Positions 36,736 to 45,681 of a DNA stretch of 64,000 bases are shown piece by piece. Made by a program: the position numbers and the translations under genes. The stretch is from positions 156,590 to 220,589 of the forward strand of contig CAJXKF010000005.1 of NCBI GenBank assembly GCA_913055695.1, given 5' to 3'. Source of the stretch: an uncultured Methylophaga sp. Lineage in GTDB: Bacteria; Pseudomonadota; Gammaproteobacteria; Nitrosococcales; Methylophagaceae. Each line of letters begins with the position of its first letter. Position 1 is the first letter of the stretch. The notes below the pieces were generated by a model, which did not search any database, was not told the DNA's origin, and worked only from the letters and a program-made list of their open reading frames with translations.

Positions 36736-36804
36736 ACTGATAGTAATGAGCACTGTTCCCGACTCATGGCACCACTATCATTACCTCGAATTAATGTAAT
36801 GAGG
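36736..36804 (+). promoter_or_regulatory. Likely expression platform of the SAH riboswitch (alternative hairpins at the metK ribosome site)
   Basis: Three mutually exclusive segments are visible: GTAATGA (36743-36749), TCATTAC (36778-36784) and GTAATGA (36796-36802). The middle one can pair with either outer copy. Pairing with the last covers the first bases of the GAGG ribosome site (36801-36804) of metK, and pairing with the first frees it. A translational switch is inferred; no T-run terminator is present. Confidence 0.5.
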
Positions 36805-36813
36805 AAGCTGGCT

Positions 36814-37977
36814 ATGAGTAGTAACTATCTTTTCACTTCTGAATCCGTGTCAGAAGGTCATCCGGATAAAGTCGCTGATCAGATTTCTGACGCCATCCTG
36901 GACGAAATTCTTCGTCAGGATCCCCGTGCCCGGGTCGCCTGCGAGACCCTGATTAAAACCGGTGCCGCGATTATCGCCGGTGAAATCACCACCTCTGCCT
37001 GGGTCGACCTGGAAGATGTGGTCCGTAAAACCATCACCGACATCGGCTATAACAGCTCTGAAGTCGGCTTTGACGGCCAGACCTGTGCCGTCATGTCTTT
37101 GATCGGCAAACAATCTTCCGACATCGCCATGGGTGTTGACCGCGATACCGAAGAAAATCAGGGTGCCGGTGACCAGGGCCTGATGTTCGGTTATGCCAGT
37201 AATGAAACCGATGTGTTGATGCCGGCGCCGATTACCTATGCCCACCGTCTGGTGAAAAGACAGGCGCATATCCGTAAAAGCGGTGAACTGAGCTGGCTGC
37301 GCCCGGATGCCAAAAGCCAGGTGACTTTTGTCTATCAGGATGGCAAACCGGTAGGCATTGATGCCGTGGTGCTCTCTACCCAGCACAGCCCGGAAATCTC
37401 CCAGGCGGATCTGCAGGAAGCCGTGATGGAGCACATCATTAAACCGGTGCTGCCGCAAGACTGGCTGACGCCCAAAACCCAGATCCATATCAACCCGACC
37501 GGCCAGTTCATTATCGGCGGCCCAGTGGGTGACGCGGGTCTCACCGGTCGTAAAATTATCGTTGATACCTATGGCGGCATGGCGCGTCACGGTGGTGGTG
37601 CTTTCTCCGGTAAGGACCCCTCCAAGGTGGATCGCAGCGCCGCTTATGCCGGTCGCTATGTCGCGAAAAACATTGTGGCCGCGGGACTTGCCGATCGTTG
37701 TGAGATTCAGGTTTCTTACGCTATCGGTGTCGCTGAGCCAACCTCGATCAGCGTTGAAACCTTCGGCACCGGCAAAATTCCGCAGGAGCGCCTGGAACTG
37801 CTGGTCAGAGAACATTTTGATCTGCGTCCGGTCGGTCTCATCAAAATGCTCGACCTCATTAAACCGATGTACCAGCCCACTGCCGCCTACGGTCATTTCG
37901 GCCGTGAAGATGCCGGCTTCAGCTGGGAAAACACCGATATGGCAGACGTATTACGCGACGCCGCCGGTCTGAAATAA
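36814..37977 (+). CDS. metK: S-adenosylmethionine synthetase
   Basis: 387 residues from the ATG at 36814, preceded by GAGGAAG; a TTG further up would add 16 residues but break family alignment. It makes SAM from methionine and ATP. Visible are [20 protein letters not shown] (about residues 8-27), [12 protein letters not shown] (about 114-125), [19 protein letters not shown] and the C-terminal AYGHFGRED. It is the first gene of the metK-ahcY-metF group behind the SAH riboswitch. Confidence 0.97.
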   Translation: MSSNYLFTSESVSEGHPDKVADQISDAILDEILRQDPRARVACETLIKTGAAIIAGEITTSAWVDLEDVVRKTITDIGYNSSEVGFDGQTCAVMSLIGKQSSDIAMGVDRDTEENQGAGDQGLMFGYASNETDVLMPAPITYAHRLVKRQAHIRKSGELSWLRPDAKSQVTFVYQDGKPVGIDAVVLSTQHSPEISQADLQEAVMEHIIKPVLPQDWLTPKTQIHINPTGQFIIGGPVGDAGLTGRKIIVDTYGGMARHGGGAFSGKDPSKVDRSAAYAGRYVAKNIVAAGLADRCEIQVSYAIGVAEPTSISVETFGTGKIPQERLELLVREHFDLRPVGLIKMLDLIKPMYQPTAAYGHFGREDAGFSWENTDMADVLRDAAGLK

Positions 37978-37990
37978 TTAAGGAATCATC

Positions 37991-39301
37991 ATGGAATCTG
38001 TAATCGAAAACCTCAATCCCGACTATAAAGTCGCTGATATTTCACTCGCCAAATGGGGCCATCAGGAAATCAAGATTGCCGAGAGCGAAATGCCCGGCCT
38101 GATGGCGCTGCGTGAAGAATATGCCGGTCAGGCGCCGCTGAAAGGTGCCCGCATCGCCGGCTGCCTGCACATGACCATTCAGACTGCCGTACTGATCGAA
38201 ACGCTGATCGAACTGGGCGCTGAAGTCCGCTGGTCTTCATGCAACATCTTCTCAACCCAGGATCATGCCGCCGCAGCCATTGCCGATCAGGGTATTCCGG
38301 TGTTTGCCTGGAAAGGGGAAACCGAAGAAGAAGCGGTCTGGTGTATTGAACAGACCATCGTTGGCCCTAACGGCTGGCGTCCGAATATGATTCTGGATGA
38401 TGGCGGTGACCTGACCCTTATCATGCACGAGAAATATCCGGAATTGCTGGACGAGGTTAAAGGCCTGTCCGAAGAGACCACCACCGGTGTGCACCGTCTT
38501 TACGAAATGATGAAACAGGGCACGCTGAAAGTGCCGGCCATCAACGTCAATGACTCGGTCACCAAGTCCAAATTCGACAACCTCTACGGTTGCCGTGAAT
38601 CTTTGCTGGACGGCATCAAGCGCGCCACTGACGTGATGGTTGCCGGTAAAATCTGTGTCGTACTGGGTTATGGTGATGTCGGTAAAGGCTGTGCCCAGGC
38701 TTTCCGCGGCATGGGCGCAACGGTACTGGTCACTGAAATCGATCCTATCTGTGCCCTGCAGGCCAGCATGGAAGGCTACCGCATCGTCACTATGGATGAA
38801 GCCGCAGCCATGGGTGATATTTTTGTCACTGCCACCGGCAATATCGATGTCATCACCCACGACCATATGAAAGCAATGAAGAACGAAGCCATTGTCTGTA
38901 ATATCGGTCACTTCGACTCTGAGATTGATGTCGCGTCACTGCGTAAATACGAGTGGGAAAACATCAAACCGCAGGTCGATCATGTCATCTTCCCCGACGG
39001 TAAACGCATCATCCTGCTGGCTGAAGGCCGCCTAGTGAATCTGGGTTGTGCCACCGGTCACCCGAGCTTTGTGATGTCAGCGTCGTTCACTAACCAGGTC
39101 ATGGCGCAAATCGAACTGTGGCAACATAGCGACAACTATGAAAACCGGGTGTACGTGCTGCCCAAGAAGCTGGATGAGAAAGTCGCACAGCTGCACCTCG
39201 GCCGCATCGGCGCCAGCCTGACGCAACTGACGCCGGAGCAGGCAAAATACCTGGGGCTGGAGCAGGAAGGTCCGTACAAGCCGGATCATTACAGGTATTA
39301 A
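37991..39301 (+). CDS. ahcY: Adenosylhomocysteinase (SAH hydrolase)
   Basis: 436 residues. NAD-dependent, reversible hydrolysis of SAH to adenosine and homocysteine. Visible are [14 protein letters not shown] (about residues 57-70), [34 protein letters not shown] (catalytic Lys), the NAD-binding [10 protein letters not shown] (about 224-233), and the C-terminal KPDHYRY tail with the conserved Lys-Tyr contacts. It lies 13 bases after metK and is followed by a terminator before metF. Confidence 0.98.
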   Translation: MESVIENLNPDYKVADISLAKWGHQEIKIAESEMPGLMALREEYAGQAPLKGARIAGCLHMTIQTAVLIETLIELGAEVRWSSCNIFSTQDHAAAAIADQGIPVFAWKGETEEEAVWCIEQTIVGPNGWRPNMILDDGGDLTLIMHEKYPELLDEVKGLSEETTTGVHRLYEMMKQGTLKVPAINVNDSVTKSKFDNLYGCRESLLDGIKRATDVMVAGKICVVLGYGDVGKGCAQAFRGMGATVLVTEIDPICALQASMEGYRIVTMDEAAAMGDIFVTATGNIDVITHDHMKAMKNEAIVCNIGHFDSEIDVASLRKYEWENIKPQVDHVIFPDGKRIILLAEGRLVNLGCATGHPSFVMSASFTNQVMAQIELWQHSDNYENRVYVLPKKLDEKVAQLHLGRIGASLTQLTPEQAKYLGLEQEGPYKPDHYRY

Positions 39302-39314
39302 TCGTTAATCAGTT

Positions 39315-39347
39315 AAAATGGGCTGATTTTTTCAGCCCATTTTTTTA
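39315..39347 (+). terminator. Rho-independent terminator after ahcY
   Basis: Stem AAAATGGGCTGA/TCAGCCCATTTT with a four-base T loop and seven-base T-run. It separates metK-ahcY from metF, so metF may rely on read-through or its own promoter. Confidence 0.92.
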
Positions 39348-39361
39348 TTCAAGACAAAAAC

Positions 39362-40216
39362 ATGTCCAATAATCTGACGCTCAGCTGCGAGTTTTTTCCA
39401 CCCAAAACCGAAAAAGGGGTGGCCAACCTGCGCCGTGTTCGAGAAGCACTGATTCCGCTTGCTCCCGAGTTTTACTCCGTCACCTTCGGTGCCGGTGGTT
39501 CCACTCAGGACAACACCATGGAAGCGGTGCTTGAAATCCAGCAGCAACAACCCGTTACCGGCATCGATGCCGCACCGCATCTGTCCTGTGTTGGCTCCAG
39601 TGCCGAGCGACTGCGGCAAATGCTCGATATTTATCAACAAAACGGCATTCACCGGATTGTTGCCCTGCGCGGGGATCTGCCTTCCGGTATGCGCGATCCG
39701 GGCGATTTCCGTTATGCCAGCGAACTGGTGGAATTTATCCGCAAGGAAACCGCTGATTATTTCGATATTGAAGTCGCTGCCTACCCGGAAGTGCATCCTC
39801 AGGCCCATACCGCCGAGTTTGATCTTGATAATTTCAAGCGCAAGGTCGATGCCGGTGCCAACAGCGCCATTACCCAGTATTTCTATAACATCGATGCTTA
39901 TCGTTTCTTTCTGGATCGCTGCGCTCAGAAAGGTATCGACATTCCGATTATTCCCGGCATTATGCCGATCAATAACTTTGCCCAGCTGGCCCGGTTTTCC
40001 GCCAGTTGCGGTGCCGAAATTCCGCGCTGGTTACGCAAACGGCTGGAAGAATTTTATGATGATGCCGAGTCGATGAAGGCGTTTACCATCGACTTTCTGA
40101 CCGAATTCACCCGTCAGCTGATTGAGCTGGATGTCCCCGGTCTGCACTTCTATACCATGAACAAGACCGAGCCGACTCTGACCATCTGTCAGCGGCTTAA
40201 TCTGATTAAGCAATAA
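39362..40216 (+). CDS. metF: 5,10-methylenetetrahydrofolate reductase
   Basis: 284 residues. FAD enzyme making 5-methyl-THF for methionine synthesis. Visible are LSCEFFPPKTEKG (about residues 7-19), SVTFGAGGST, PHLSC, RGDLP (about 102-106), and AAYPEVHPQA. The C-terminal GLHFYTMNKTEPTLTICQRL is typical of bacterial MetF. Together with metK and ahcY it completes most of the activated methyl cycle. The methionine synthase is not in the window. Confidence 0.96.
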   Translation: MSNNLTLSCEFFPPKTEKGVANLRRVREALIPLAPEFYSVTFGAGGSTQDNTMEAVLEIQQQQPVTGIDAAPHLSCVGSSAERLRQMLDIYQQNGIHRIVALRGDLPSGMRDPGDFRYASELVEFIRKETADYFDIEVAAYPEVHPQAHTAEFDLDNFKRKVDAGANSAITQYFYNIDAYRFFLDRCAQKGIDIPIIPGIMPINNFAQLARFSASCGAEIPRWLRKRLEEFYDDAESMKAFTIDFLTEFTRQLIELDVPGLHFYTMNKTEPTLTICQRLNLIKQ

Positions 40217-40234
40217 GGCAAGACAGGCCCTGCG

Positions 40235-40927
40235 ATGGAATATTTTGCTGATTCTTTCGCTGCTGCTTTTGCACTGATTGTGAAGTTCGATCCTGAGATT
40301 ATTCGGATCGTCGTCACCTCAGTGTATATTTCCCTGTCAGCCTCGGTCATTGCTGCGCTGCTGGCGATTCCCGCCGGGGTGACCATGGCCCTGAACCGCT
40401 TCAACGGCAAAACCACGATTCAGCATTTGCTCAATACGCTGATGGCCATGCCTACCGTGGTTATCGGTTTGCTGCTGTATGGACTGTTCAGCCGCGCCGG
40501 ACCACTGGGCGAATGGGGCCTGCTTTACACCCCGACGGCGATTATCATCGCTCAGGCCATTTTGATCTTTCCGATCATGATGAACCTGACAGTAACGGCA
40601 GTGAACGCGGCCGATCCGAGACTGATACCGACGCTGAAAAGCCTGGGGGCGCGCCCCCTGCCGATGATGCTGCAGGTCATCCGCACTACCAGGTTTGCCA
40701 TTCTGGCCGGGGTCATTACCGGTTTCGGCCGCGCCATCGGTGAGGTCGGCGCCGCGATGATGCTGGGCGGCAACATTGAAGGCTTCACCCGCACCATGAC
40801 GACCGCGATTGCCCTGGAGACCAGCAAGGGTGAATTTGAGCTGGGGCTGGCGCTGGGCATGGTGTTGCTGCTGATCGCCTTCATGCTGAATTTCCTGCTG
40901 TCGATTCTGAATAAGGCCAAATCATGA
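40235..40927 (+). CDS. tupB: Tungstate-type ABC transporter permease (TupB-like)
   Basis: 230 residues with five to six membrane segments and the binding-protein-dependent permease loop LIPTLKSLGARPLPMMLQVIRTTRFAILAGVITGFGRAIGEVGAAMM (about residues 125-171; EAA-type loop). This sequence type is typical of TupB/WtpB-like tungstate permeases. No substrate-binding gene is adjacent, so the binding protein must be elsewhere. Tungstate or molybdate would serve formate dehydrogenase in a methylotroph; that link is inference. Confidence 0.82.
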   Translation: MEYFADSFAAAFALIVKFDPEIIRIVVTSVYISLSASVIAALLAIPAGVTMALNRFNGKTTIQHLLNTLMAMPTVVIGLLLYGLFSRAGPLGEWGLLYTPTAIIIAQAILIFPIMMNLTVTAVNAADPRLIPTLKSLGARPLPMMLQVIRTTRFAILAGVITGFGRAIGEVGAAMMLGGNIEGFTRTMTTAIALETSKGEFELGLALGMVLLLIAFMLNFLLSILNKAKS

Positions 40928-41916
40928 CGCCGGCTTATCAACTCAATGATATTAAAGTCGCCTTTGAAGGCAGGGATGTACTTAATATCCCGTCCTTAAG
41001 CCTCTGTCTCCATCAGAGCACAGCTTTGCTCGGGGAAAACGGGGCCGGCAAATCAACATTGATGAATCTGCTGGCTTTTGTGCAGCAGCCCTGTCAGGGG
41101 CAAATCGCATTATTGAAACAAACCGTCGCTGCCAGACTGAGTTCTGAGCAGCGACGGCGTATCGGCTATGTCACGCAGCAGCCCTATATGCTGCAGGGCA
41201 GTGTGCGCGACAATCTCAATCTGGCGCTCAGATTACAGCAGATCCCGCGGCCACAGCACCATGCCCTGATAGAAAAAACGCTGTCTTTGCTCAACCTGCT
41301 GCCACAGGCGGATCAGGATGCAGCAACCCTGTCAGGCGGTGAGCTCAAGCGCGCAGCGATCGCCCGCGCTATCGTCTATGAACCCGATATTCTGCTGCTG
41401 GATGAACCCTTTTCACATCTGGATCAGCGTCATATCCGTCAGTTGGAGACCAGCATCTCCCAATTTGCCGCCCAGGATGGCAAAACAGTGATTTTCTCCA
41501 CCCATGATCGTCTGCAGGCGATGGCGATTGCCGACAATTCGATTAATCTGGTCAATGGCCGGGTCACCAGCGCCCCTCTGCTCAACCTCTATCATGGACA
41601 GACACAACAACAATTATTCAACACTGGTAAATTGCTGATTCATATTGGTGAAGCCGATGACGGCGCCCGACATATCGCTATCGACCCTCGCCAGATTATT
41701 GTGTCCGAACAGCCACTGCAGCACACCAGCGTGTTGAACAGTTTTGCCGGTCGCCTGACCCAGATTGCTGAAGAAGCAGGCCATATCCGCCTGCTGATCG
41801 ATTGTGGCGAACCCTTTTATGCCGTGATTACGCCGACATCGCTACAGAACCTCGCTTTACAGCTGGGGGACACGGTATGGGTTAATTTCAAAGCCAGCGC
41901 GGTAAGCGTGTTCTGA
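40924..41916 (+). CDS. tupC: Tungstate/molybdate-type ABC transporter ATP-binding protein
   Basis: 330 residues. Walker A is LLGENGAGKSTL (about residues 34-45), the signature is TLSGGELKRAAIAR (about 138-151) and Walker B is DILLLDEPFSHLD. A C-terminal extension (about 235-330) ends with GDTVWVNFKASAVSVF, which matches the end of a TOBE/MOP oxyanion-binding domain and supports a molybdate or tungstate substrate. It overlaps tupB by four bases. Confidence 0.85.
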   Translation: MTPAYQLNDIKVAFEGRDVLNIPSLSLCLHQSTALLGENGAGKSTLMNLLAFVQQPCQGQIALLKQTVAARLSSEQRRRIGYVTQQPYMLQGSVRDNLNLALRLQQIPRPQHHALIEKTLSLLNLLPQADQDAATLSGGELKRAAIARAIVYEPDILLLDEPFSHLDQRHIRQLETSISQFAAQDGKTVIFSTHDRLQAMAIADNSINLVNGRVTSAPLLNLYHGQTQQQLFNTGKLLIHIGEADDGARHIAIDPRQIIVSEQPLQHTSVLNSFAGRLTQIAEEAGHIRLLIDCGEPFYAVITPTSLQNLALQLGDTVWVNFKASAVSVF

Positions 41917-41996
41917 GGCTGCATTCGCGCAAACACTTATGCTCCGGCAGAGTGTTCTTCAGTTCACAGAACAATTTGGCGATATCCTGTAGGCAA

Positions 41997-42011
41997 TGGC
42001 ATAAGACTTGC
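41997..42011 (+). promoter_or_regulatory. Sigma-54 (-24/-12) promoter motif upstream of rpoN
   Basis: TGGCATAAGACTTGC matches the sigma-54 consensus TGGCAC-N5-TTGC at 14 of its 15 positions, including the invariant GG and GC with correct spacing. Transcription would start near 42023, about 30 bases before the rpoN GTG. It suggests that RpoN affects its own gene. Confidence 0.6.
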
Positions 42012-42054
42012 GGTAACATAACTTCATGGTCGCAACATTAGTCCAAAAACACTT

Positions 42055-43509
42055 GTGAAACCCTCATTACAGCTACGTGTAGGCCAAAGTCTGTCGATGA
42101 CTCCGCAGCTGCAGCAGGCTATCCGCTTACTGCAACTGTCATCGCTGGAACTGCAGGCTGAAATTCAGGAAGCGCTGGAAACCAATCCCCTGCTGGAAGT
42201 CGAGGAAGAATACGACTACGACGACAATGCTGCCAGTCGCAGCGATGATGATCAGGCCAGCCGCGACATCAGTCAGCTGGAAAATCAGGACATTCCCGAC
42301 GATCTCCCCGTCGACAGCAAATGGGAAGATATGTACGACCACCAGCCTGTCTCCAGTGTCGGTAGCAGCCCGATGGCTGACAGTGATCTGGAACGCGAAA
42401 ATCAGGACGAAAGCACCGACACCCTGCAACAGCATCTGCTGTGGCAGATGCGCCTGACCCCGTTTACTGAAACGGAAGCCGCCATTGCCACCATGATTAT
42501 TGACTCGGTGGAAGACGATGGTTATCTCAAAACCACACTGGAAGAGATTCACGAAAGCCTGGCCGAAGAGTTCGAAGAACTGGAACTCGATGAAATCGAA
42601 ACCGTGTTACACCGGATTCAGCATTTTGACCCGGTCGGGGTCGCCGCTCGCGATTTACGTGAATGCCTGCTGATCCAGCTGCGGGTCTATGAAGCCTCCG
42701 GCATTCCGCACATCGATCTGTTACGCGAACTCATCGACAAACACCTGGATACCCTGGCTAAACGCGATTACGCCCAAATCAAACGGGCGCTCAAGGTCTC
42801 TGACGATGAACTGACTGAACTGGTGCGCTCTATTCAACTGCTCAACCCGCGTCCCGGCAGCCAGATTCAGACTGACAACACCGAATACATTGTACCCGAT
42901 GTCTATGCGCGCAAGCACAATGGCAAATGGCAGTTGTCGCTCAACCCAGATAATGCGCCACGTTTGCAGATTGCCGAGCACTATGCGCAACTGGTCAACC
43001 GGGCTGATAACAGTGCCGAAAACACTTATCTCAAAAACAATCTGCAGGAAGCGCGCTGGTTTCTGAAAAGCCTGCAAAGCCGCAATGAGACTTTGCTAAA
43101 AGTCACCGAGGCGATTGTGGAAAGACAGAAAGCGTTTCTCGATCACGGCGAGGAAGCAATGAAACCGCTGGTGCTGGCCGATATCGCTGAAGCGGTGGAA
43201 ATGCACGAGTCCACTATTTCCCGGGTGACTACACGCAAATACCTGCACACACCGCGCGGCATTTTCGAACTGAAGTATTTCTTTTCCAGCCATGTCAGCA
43301 CTGAGGCCGGCGGTGAATGTTCAGCCACGGCTATCCGCGCTATTATCAAAAAACTGGTCGCGGCCGAAAACCCGCGTAAACCCCTGAGTGACAGTAAGAT
43401 CGCCGCCATTTTGGGCGATCAGGGCATCAACGTCGCTCGCCGGACAATTGCAAAGTATCGCGAGACGCTGGCCATCGCGCCATCGAATGAGCGAAAACGA
43501 CTGGTCTGA
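42055..43509 (+). CDS. rpoN: RNA polymerase sigma-54 factor
   Basis: 484 residues from a GTG start that matches the family N-terminus ([30 protein letters not shown], region I, which binds enhancer-binding activators). An acidic region II (about residues 48-125) follows. The core-binding and DNA-binding domains have the C-terminal helix-turn-helix, and the RpoN box [10 protein letters not shown] (about 463-472). It begins the conserved rpoN-hpf-ptsN-hprK cluster and has a sigma-54-like promoter upstream. Confidence 0.97.
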   Translation: MKPSLQLRVGQSLSMTPQLQQAIRLLQLSSLELQAEIQEALETNPLLEVEEEYDYDDNAASRSDDDQASRDISQLENQDIPDDLPVDSKWEDMYDHQPVSSVGSSPMADSDLERENQDESTDTLQQHLLWQMRLTPFTETEAAIATMIIDSVEDDGYLKTTLEEIHESLAEEFEELELDEIETVLHRIQHFDPVGVAARDLRECLLIQLRVYEASGIPHIDLLRELIDKHLDTLAKRDYAQIKRALKVSDDELTELVRSIQLLNPRPGSQIQTDNTEYIVPDVYARKHNGKWQLSLNPDNAPRLQIAEHYAQLVNRADNSAENTYLKNNLQEARWFLKSLQSRNETLLKVTEAIVERQKAFLDHGEEAMKPLVLADIAEAVEMHESTISRVTTRKYLHTPRGIFELKYFFSSHVSTEAGGECSATAIRAIIKKLVAAENPRKPLSDSKIAAILGDQGINVARRTIAKYRETLAIAPSNERKRLV

Positions 43510-43543
43510 ACCAGTCACCACCACTCTAGAGGAGTCTTTTGTT

Positions 43544-43870
43544 ATGCAATTAAATTTAAGCGGACAACACGTCGAAATTACTGACAGCCTGCGAGATCAT
43601 GTCAATAAAAAATTCGAGAAACTGACTCGTCATTTCGATAACATGACCAATGTTCACGTCATTCTTTCTGTGGAAAAACAGCGCCAGAAAGCTGAAGCGA
43701 CTGTCCACGTCAGCGGCGCTGACTTGTTCGCCTCCGATGAAAACGAAAACATGTACAGCGCGATTGAAAACCTGGTCGCCAAACTGGATCGTCAAATCAT
43801 CAAGCATAAAGACAAAATCACTGATCACCATCAGGCGGTCGGTGCCGATATGAAGCACAGAAGCAATTAA
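43544..43870 (+). CDS. hpf: Ribosome hibernation-promoting factor (short HPF)
   Basis: 108 residues from the ATG at 43544, which has a GAGGAG ribosome site; upstream in-frame codons overlap rpoN and are not needed. It binds the 30S decoding channel in stationary phase. The family start MQLNLSGQHVEITDSLRDHVNKKFEKL and the HVSGADLFASDENENMYSAIENLVAKLDRQI helix (about 59-89) are clear. The position after rpoN is conserved in gammaproteobacteria. Confidence 0.95.
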   Translation: MQLNLSGQHVEITDSLRDHVNKKFEKLTRHFDNMTNVHVILSVEKQRQKAEATVHVSGADLFASDENENMYSAIENLVAKLDRQIIKHKDKITDHHQAVGADMKHRSN

Positions 43871-43890
43871 CTCTATTTACAGGACTTTCT

Positions 43891-44352
43891 ATGCTCATTG
43901 CCGCCTTATTGGTTAACGCTGACAGCATCAGTTATCGCGACCCGGCCTCCAGCAAGAAAAAAGTGCTGGAAAACCTGAGTCAGAAACTGGCTGCCAATAC
44001 AACCGCGACAACAGCAGAGAAAATCTTCCAGGTCTTACTCGAGCGTGAACGGCTCGGCAGTACCGGACTGGGCAAGGGCGTGGCTATTCCCCACGCCCGG
44101 GTGCCCGGTCTGACTCATACCATTGCCGCCATGCTCACCCTGGAAAATCCGGTCGCTTTTGAATCCGCCGACAACCAGCCTATCGATATCGCCTTTGGCC
44201 TGCTGGTGCCGGAAGAAGATACCGACCACCATCTGCAACATCTATCCCGCCTTGTCGCCCTGTTCCGCGACCCGGAAATCTGCGACAGAATCCGCCACGC
44301 CGGCAGTGCCGAAGACATCTTCGAACTGCTGCTGTCGATCGATGATGATTGA
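43891..44352 (+). CDS. ptsN: PTS IIA-like nitrogen-regulatory protein (EIIA-Ntr)
   Basis: 153 residues. The phosphorylated His lies in GKGVAIPHARVPGL (about residue 70). It receives phosphate from HPr-type proteins and regulates potassium, nitrogen and envelope functions rather than sugar uptake. It lies 21 bases after hpf and three bases before hprK, in the usual rpoN cluster order. Confidence 0.93.
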   Translation: MLIAALLVNADSISYRDPASSKKKVLENLSQKLAANTTATTAEKIFQVLLERERLGSTGLGKGVAIPHARVPGLTHTIAAMLTLENPVAFESADNQPIDIAFGLLVPEEDTDHHLQHLSRLVALFRDPEICDRIRHAGSAEDIFELLLSIDDD

Positions 44353-44355
44353 ATC

Positions 44356-44868
44356 ATGATCCCCCATCCCGAGACCGAATCCTGCCATGGCGTCATGGTC
44401 TGTATCCACGGCCAGGGCGTGCTGATTACCGGCGCGGCCGGCATCGGCAAAAGCAGTCTGGCTTTGGAACTCATTGCAGAAGGTCATCAGCTGGTGGCGG
44501 ATGATGTGATTGAAGTCAGCAGCAGTGACAACCAGCTGTATGGCCACTGTCCGAATATGCTCAAAGGTCTGCTTAACAGCCGGGAACTGGGCACCATTGA
44601 TGTTGAAAAACTGTTTGGCATCAGCGCCACGGTAGAATCAGCACCGCTGCAGTATGTTGTTGAACTCAATGACAACCCGCTGCCCAGCAAACTGGAAGGC
44701 CAGCAACAGACCACAACGCTGATGCAGCAGTCCCTCCCCAGCATCAGGTTGAATCCACACACCGCAGCCAGCGTCGCCTCCCGCCTGCTGACCTGGCTCA
44801 AAATGCAGCATCAGGCCGATGCCAATCAGGAACTCAAGCGCCGCCAGGCGGCGCAAATGCAAACATGA
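44356..44868 (+). CDS. hprK: Short HPr kinase/phosphorylase (catalytic domain only)
   Basis: 170 residues, about half of full-length HprK (around 310), so only the C-terminal catalytic half is present, as in several proteobacteria. The P-loop is GAAGIGKSSLALELI (about residues 24-38), followed by LVADDVIEVS, HCPNMLKGLLNSRELGTIDVEKLFG and a signature-like stretch. It phosphorylates HPr on a serine. RapZ, which follows in many gammaproteobacteria, is absent at this place. Confidence 0.85.
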   Translation: MIPHPETESCHGVMVCIHGQGVLITGAAGIGKSSLALELIAEGHQLVADDVIEVSSSDNQLYGHCPNMLKGLLNSRELGTIDVEKLFGISATVESAPLQYVVELNDNPLPSKLEGQQQTTTLMQQSLPSIRLNPHTAASVASRLLTWLKMQHQADANQELKRRQAAQMQT

Positions 44869-44961
44869 TCCGTGCTCATGGATGGGCAGAGTAAAGCGAC
44901 TCTGCAGGCTGTTAATATTTGCCTGAACAGAGGATATCCATTACATTCAAAGCCGTCATAA

Positions 44962-44995
44962 AGCGGTTGCTGTCTGACAGCAACCGCTGAATTTT
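44962..44995 (+). terminator. Near-perfect palindrome with T-run before the EIIA(Man) gene
   Basis: AGCGGTTGCTGTC (44962-44974) and GACAGCAACCGCT (44976-44988) form a 12-13 bp stem with almost no loop, followed by GAATTTTTAG. It ends 13 bases before the next ATG. It can work as a terminator of the rpoN cluster, an attenuator, or a protected transcript end. Confidence 0.6.
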
Positions 44996-45007
44996 TAGAG
45001 AGATGAG

Positions 45008-45415
45008 ATGACCGTAGGCATTTTACTCGTATCACATAACAACATCGGCACCGAGTTGATTAACACGGCCAGGCAGATGTTGTCCTGTTGTCCCCTGCCC
45101 ACTAAAGTCCTGTCAATTGAATCCAAGGATCAGCCTGAAGCCATCCGCTTGGAACTGGATGAAGATCTGAAAGGGCTGGATCAGGGGCACGGTATCCTCA
45201 TCCTCACTGATATGTTCGGATCGACACCGAGTAATATCGCCTGTGCGGTTTCTGACCGCACCGATATTCGTGTCGTGTCAGGGCTTAACCTGCCTATGCT
45301 GATACGGGTGTTGAATTACCCGGCATTGAGCCTGGATGAGCTGGAAGTGAAAGCACTGAGTGGCGGCCAGGAAGGTGTGGTCCGCTGTCATCACTCGGGA
45401 TACTCAAGTAAATGA
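45008..45415 (+). CDS. PTS EIIA component, mannose/fructose family, stand-alone
   Basis: 135 residues. The phospho-His is His10 in ILLVSHNNIGTELINTA, and the typical DMFGSTPSNIA loop is at about residues 67-77. It takes phosphate from HPr. No EIIB/EIIC genes follow, as in the regulatory PTS of other proteobacteria. Its fold is shared with DhaM, the phospho-donor of PTS-type dihydroxyacetone kinases, but DMFGSTP is of the EIIA(Man) type. It overlaps ptsH by four bases. Confidence 0.9.
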   Translation: MTVGILLVSHNNIGTELINTARQMLSCCPLPTKVLSIESKDQPEAIRLELDEDLKGLDQGHGILILTDMFGSTPSNIACAVSDRTDIRVVSGLNLPMLIRVLNYPALSLDELEVKALSGGQEGVVRCHHSGYSSK

Positions 45416-45681
45416 TGGAACAGACATACACAATAATCAATAAACTCGGACTGCACGCCCGCGCCGCTGCCAAATTCGTCACCACAGCATCGGCCTACCA
45501 GGCCGATATCACAGTGTCTCGTGACGGCCGCAGCGTCAACGGTAAAAGCATCATGGGCGTCATGATGCTGGCCGCCGCTAAAGGCACCGAAATTCGTGTC
45601 CAGGCGACCGGTGATGATGCGGAAGCGGCACTTAATGCCATTGGCAGCCTCATCAATGATTATTTTGGAGAAGGTGAATGA
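45412..45681 (+). CDS. ptsH: Phosphocarrier protein HPr
   Basis: 89 residues. The catalytic His15 lies in NKLGLHARAAAKFV, and the HprK serine lies in NGKSIMGVMMLA (about residues 43-54). It passes phosphate from EI to EIIA proteins. The start (ATG at 45412 or 45415) overlaps the EIIA stop, and its stop overlaps the ptsI start. Confidence 0.96.
   Translation: MMEQTYTIINKLGLHARAAAKFVTTASAYQADITVSRDGRSVNGKSIMGVMMLAAAKGTEIRVQATGDDAEAALNAIGSLINDYFGEGE

Noticed and set aside
36850..37896. 348-codon minus-strand frame opposite metK
   Set aside because: metK is unmistakable on the plus strand; the opposite frame is open only because of codon bias.
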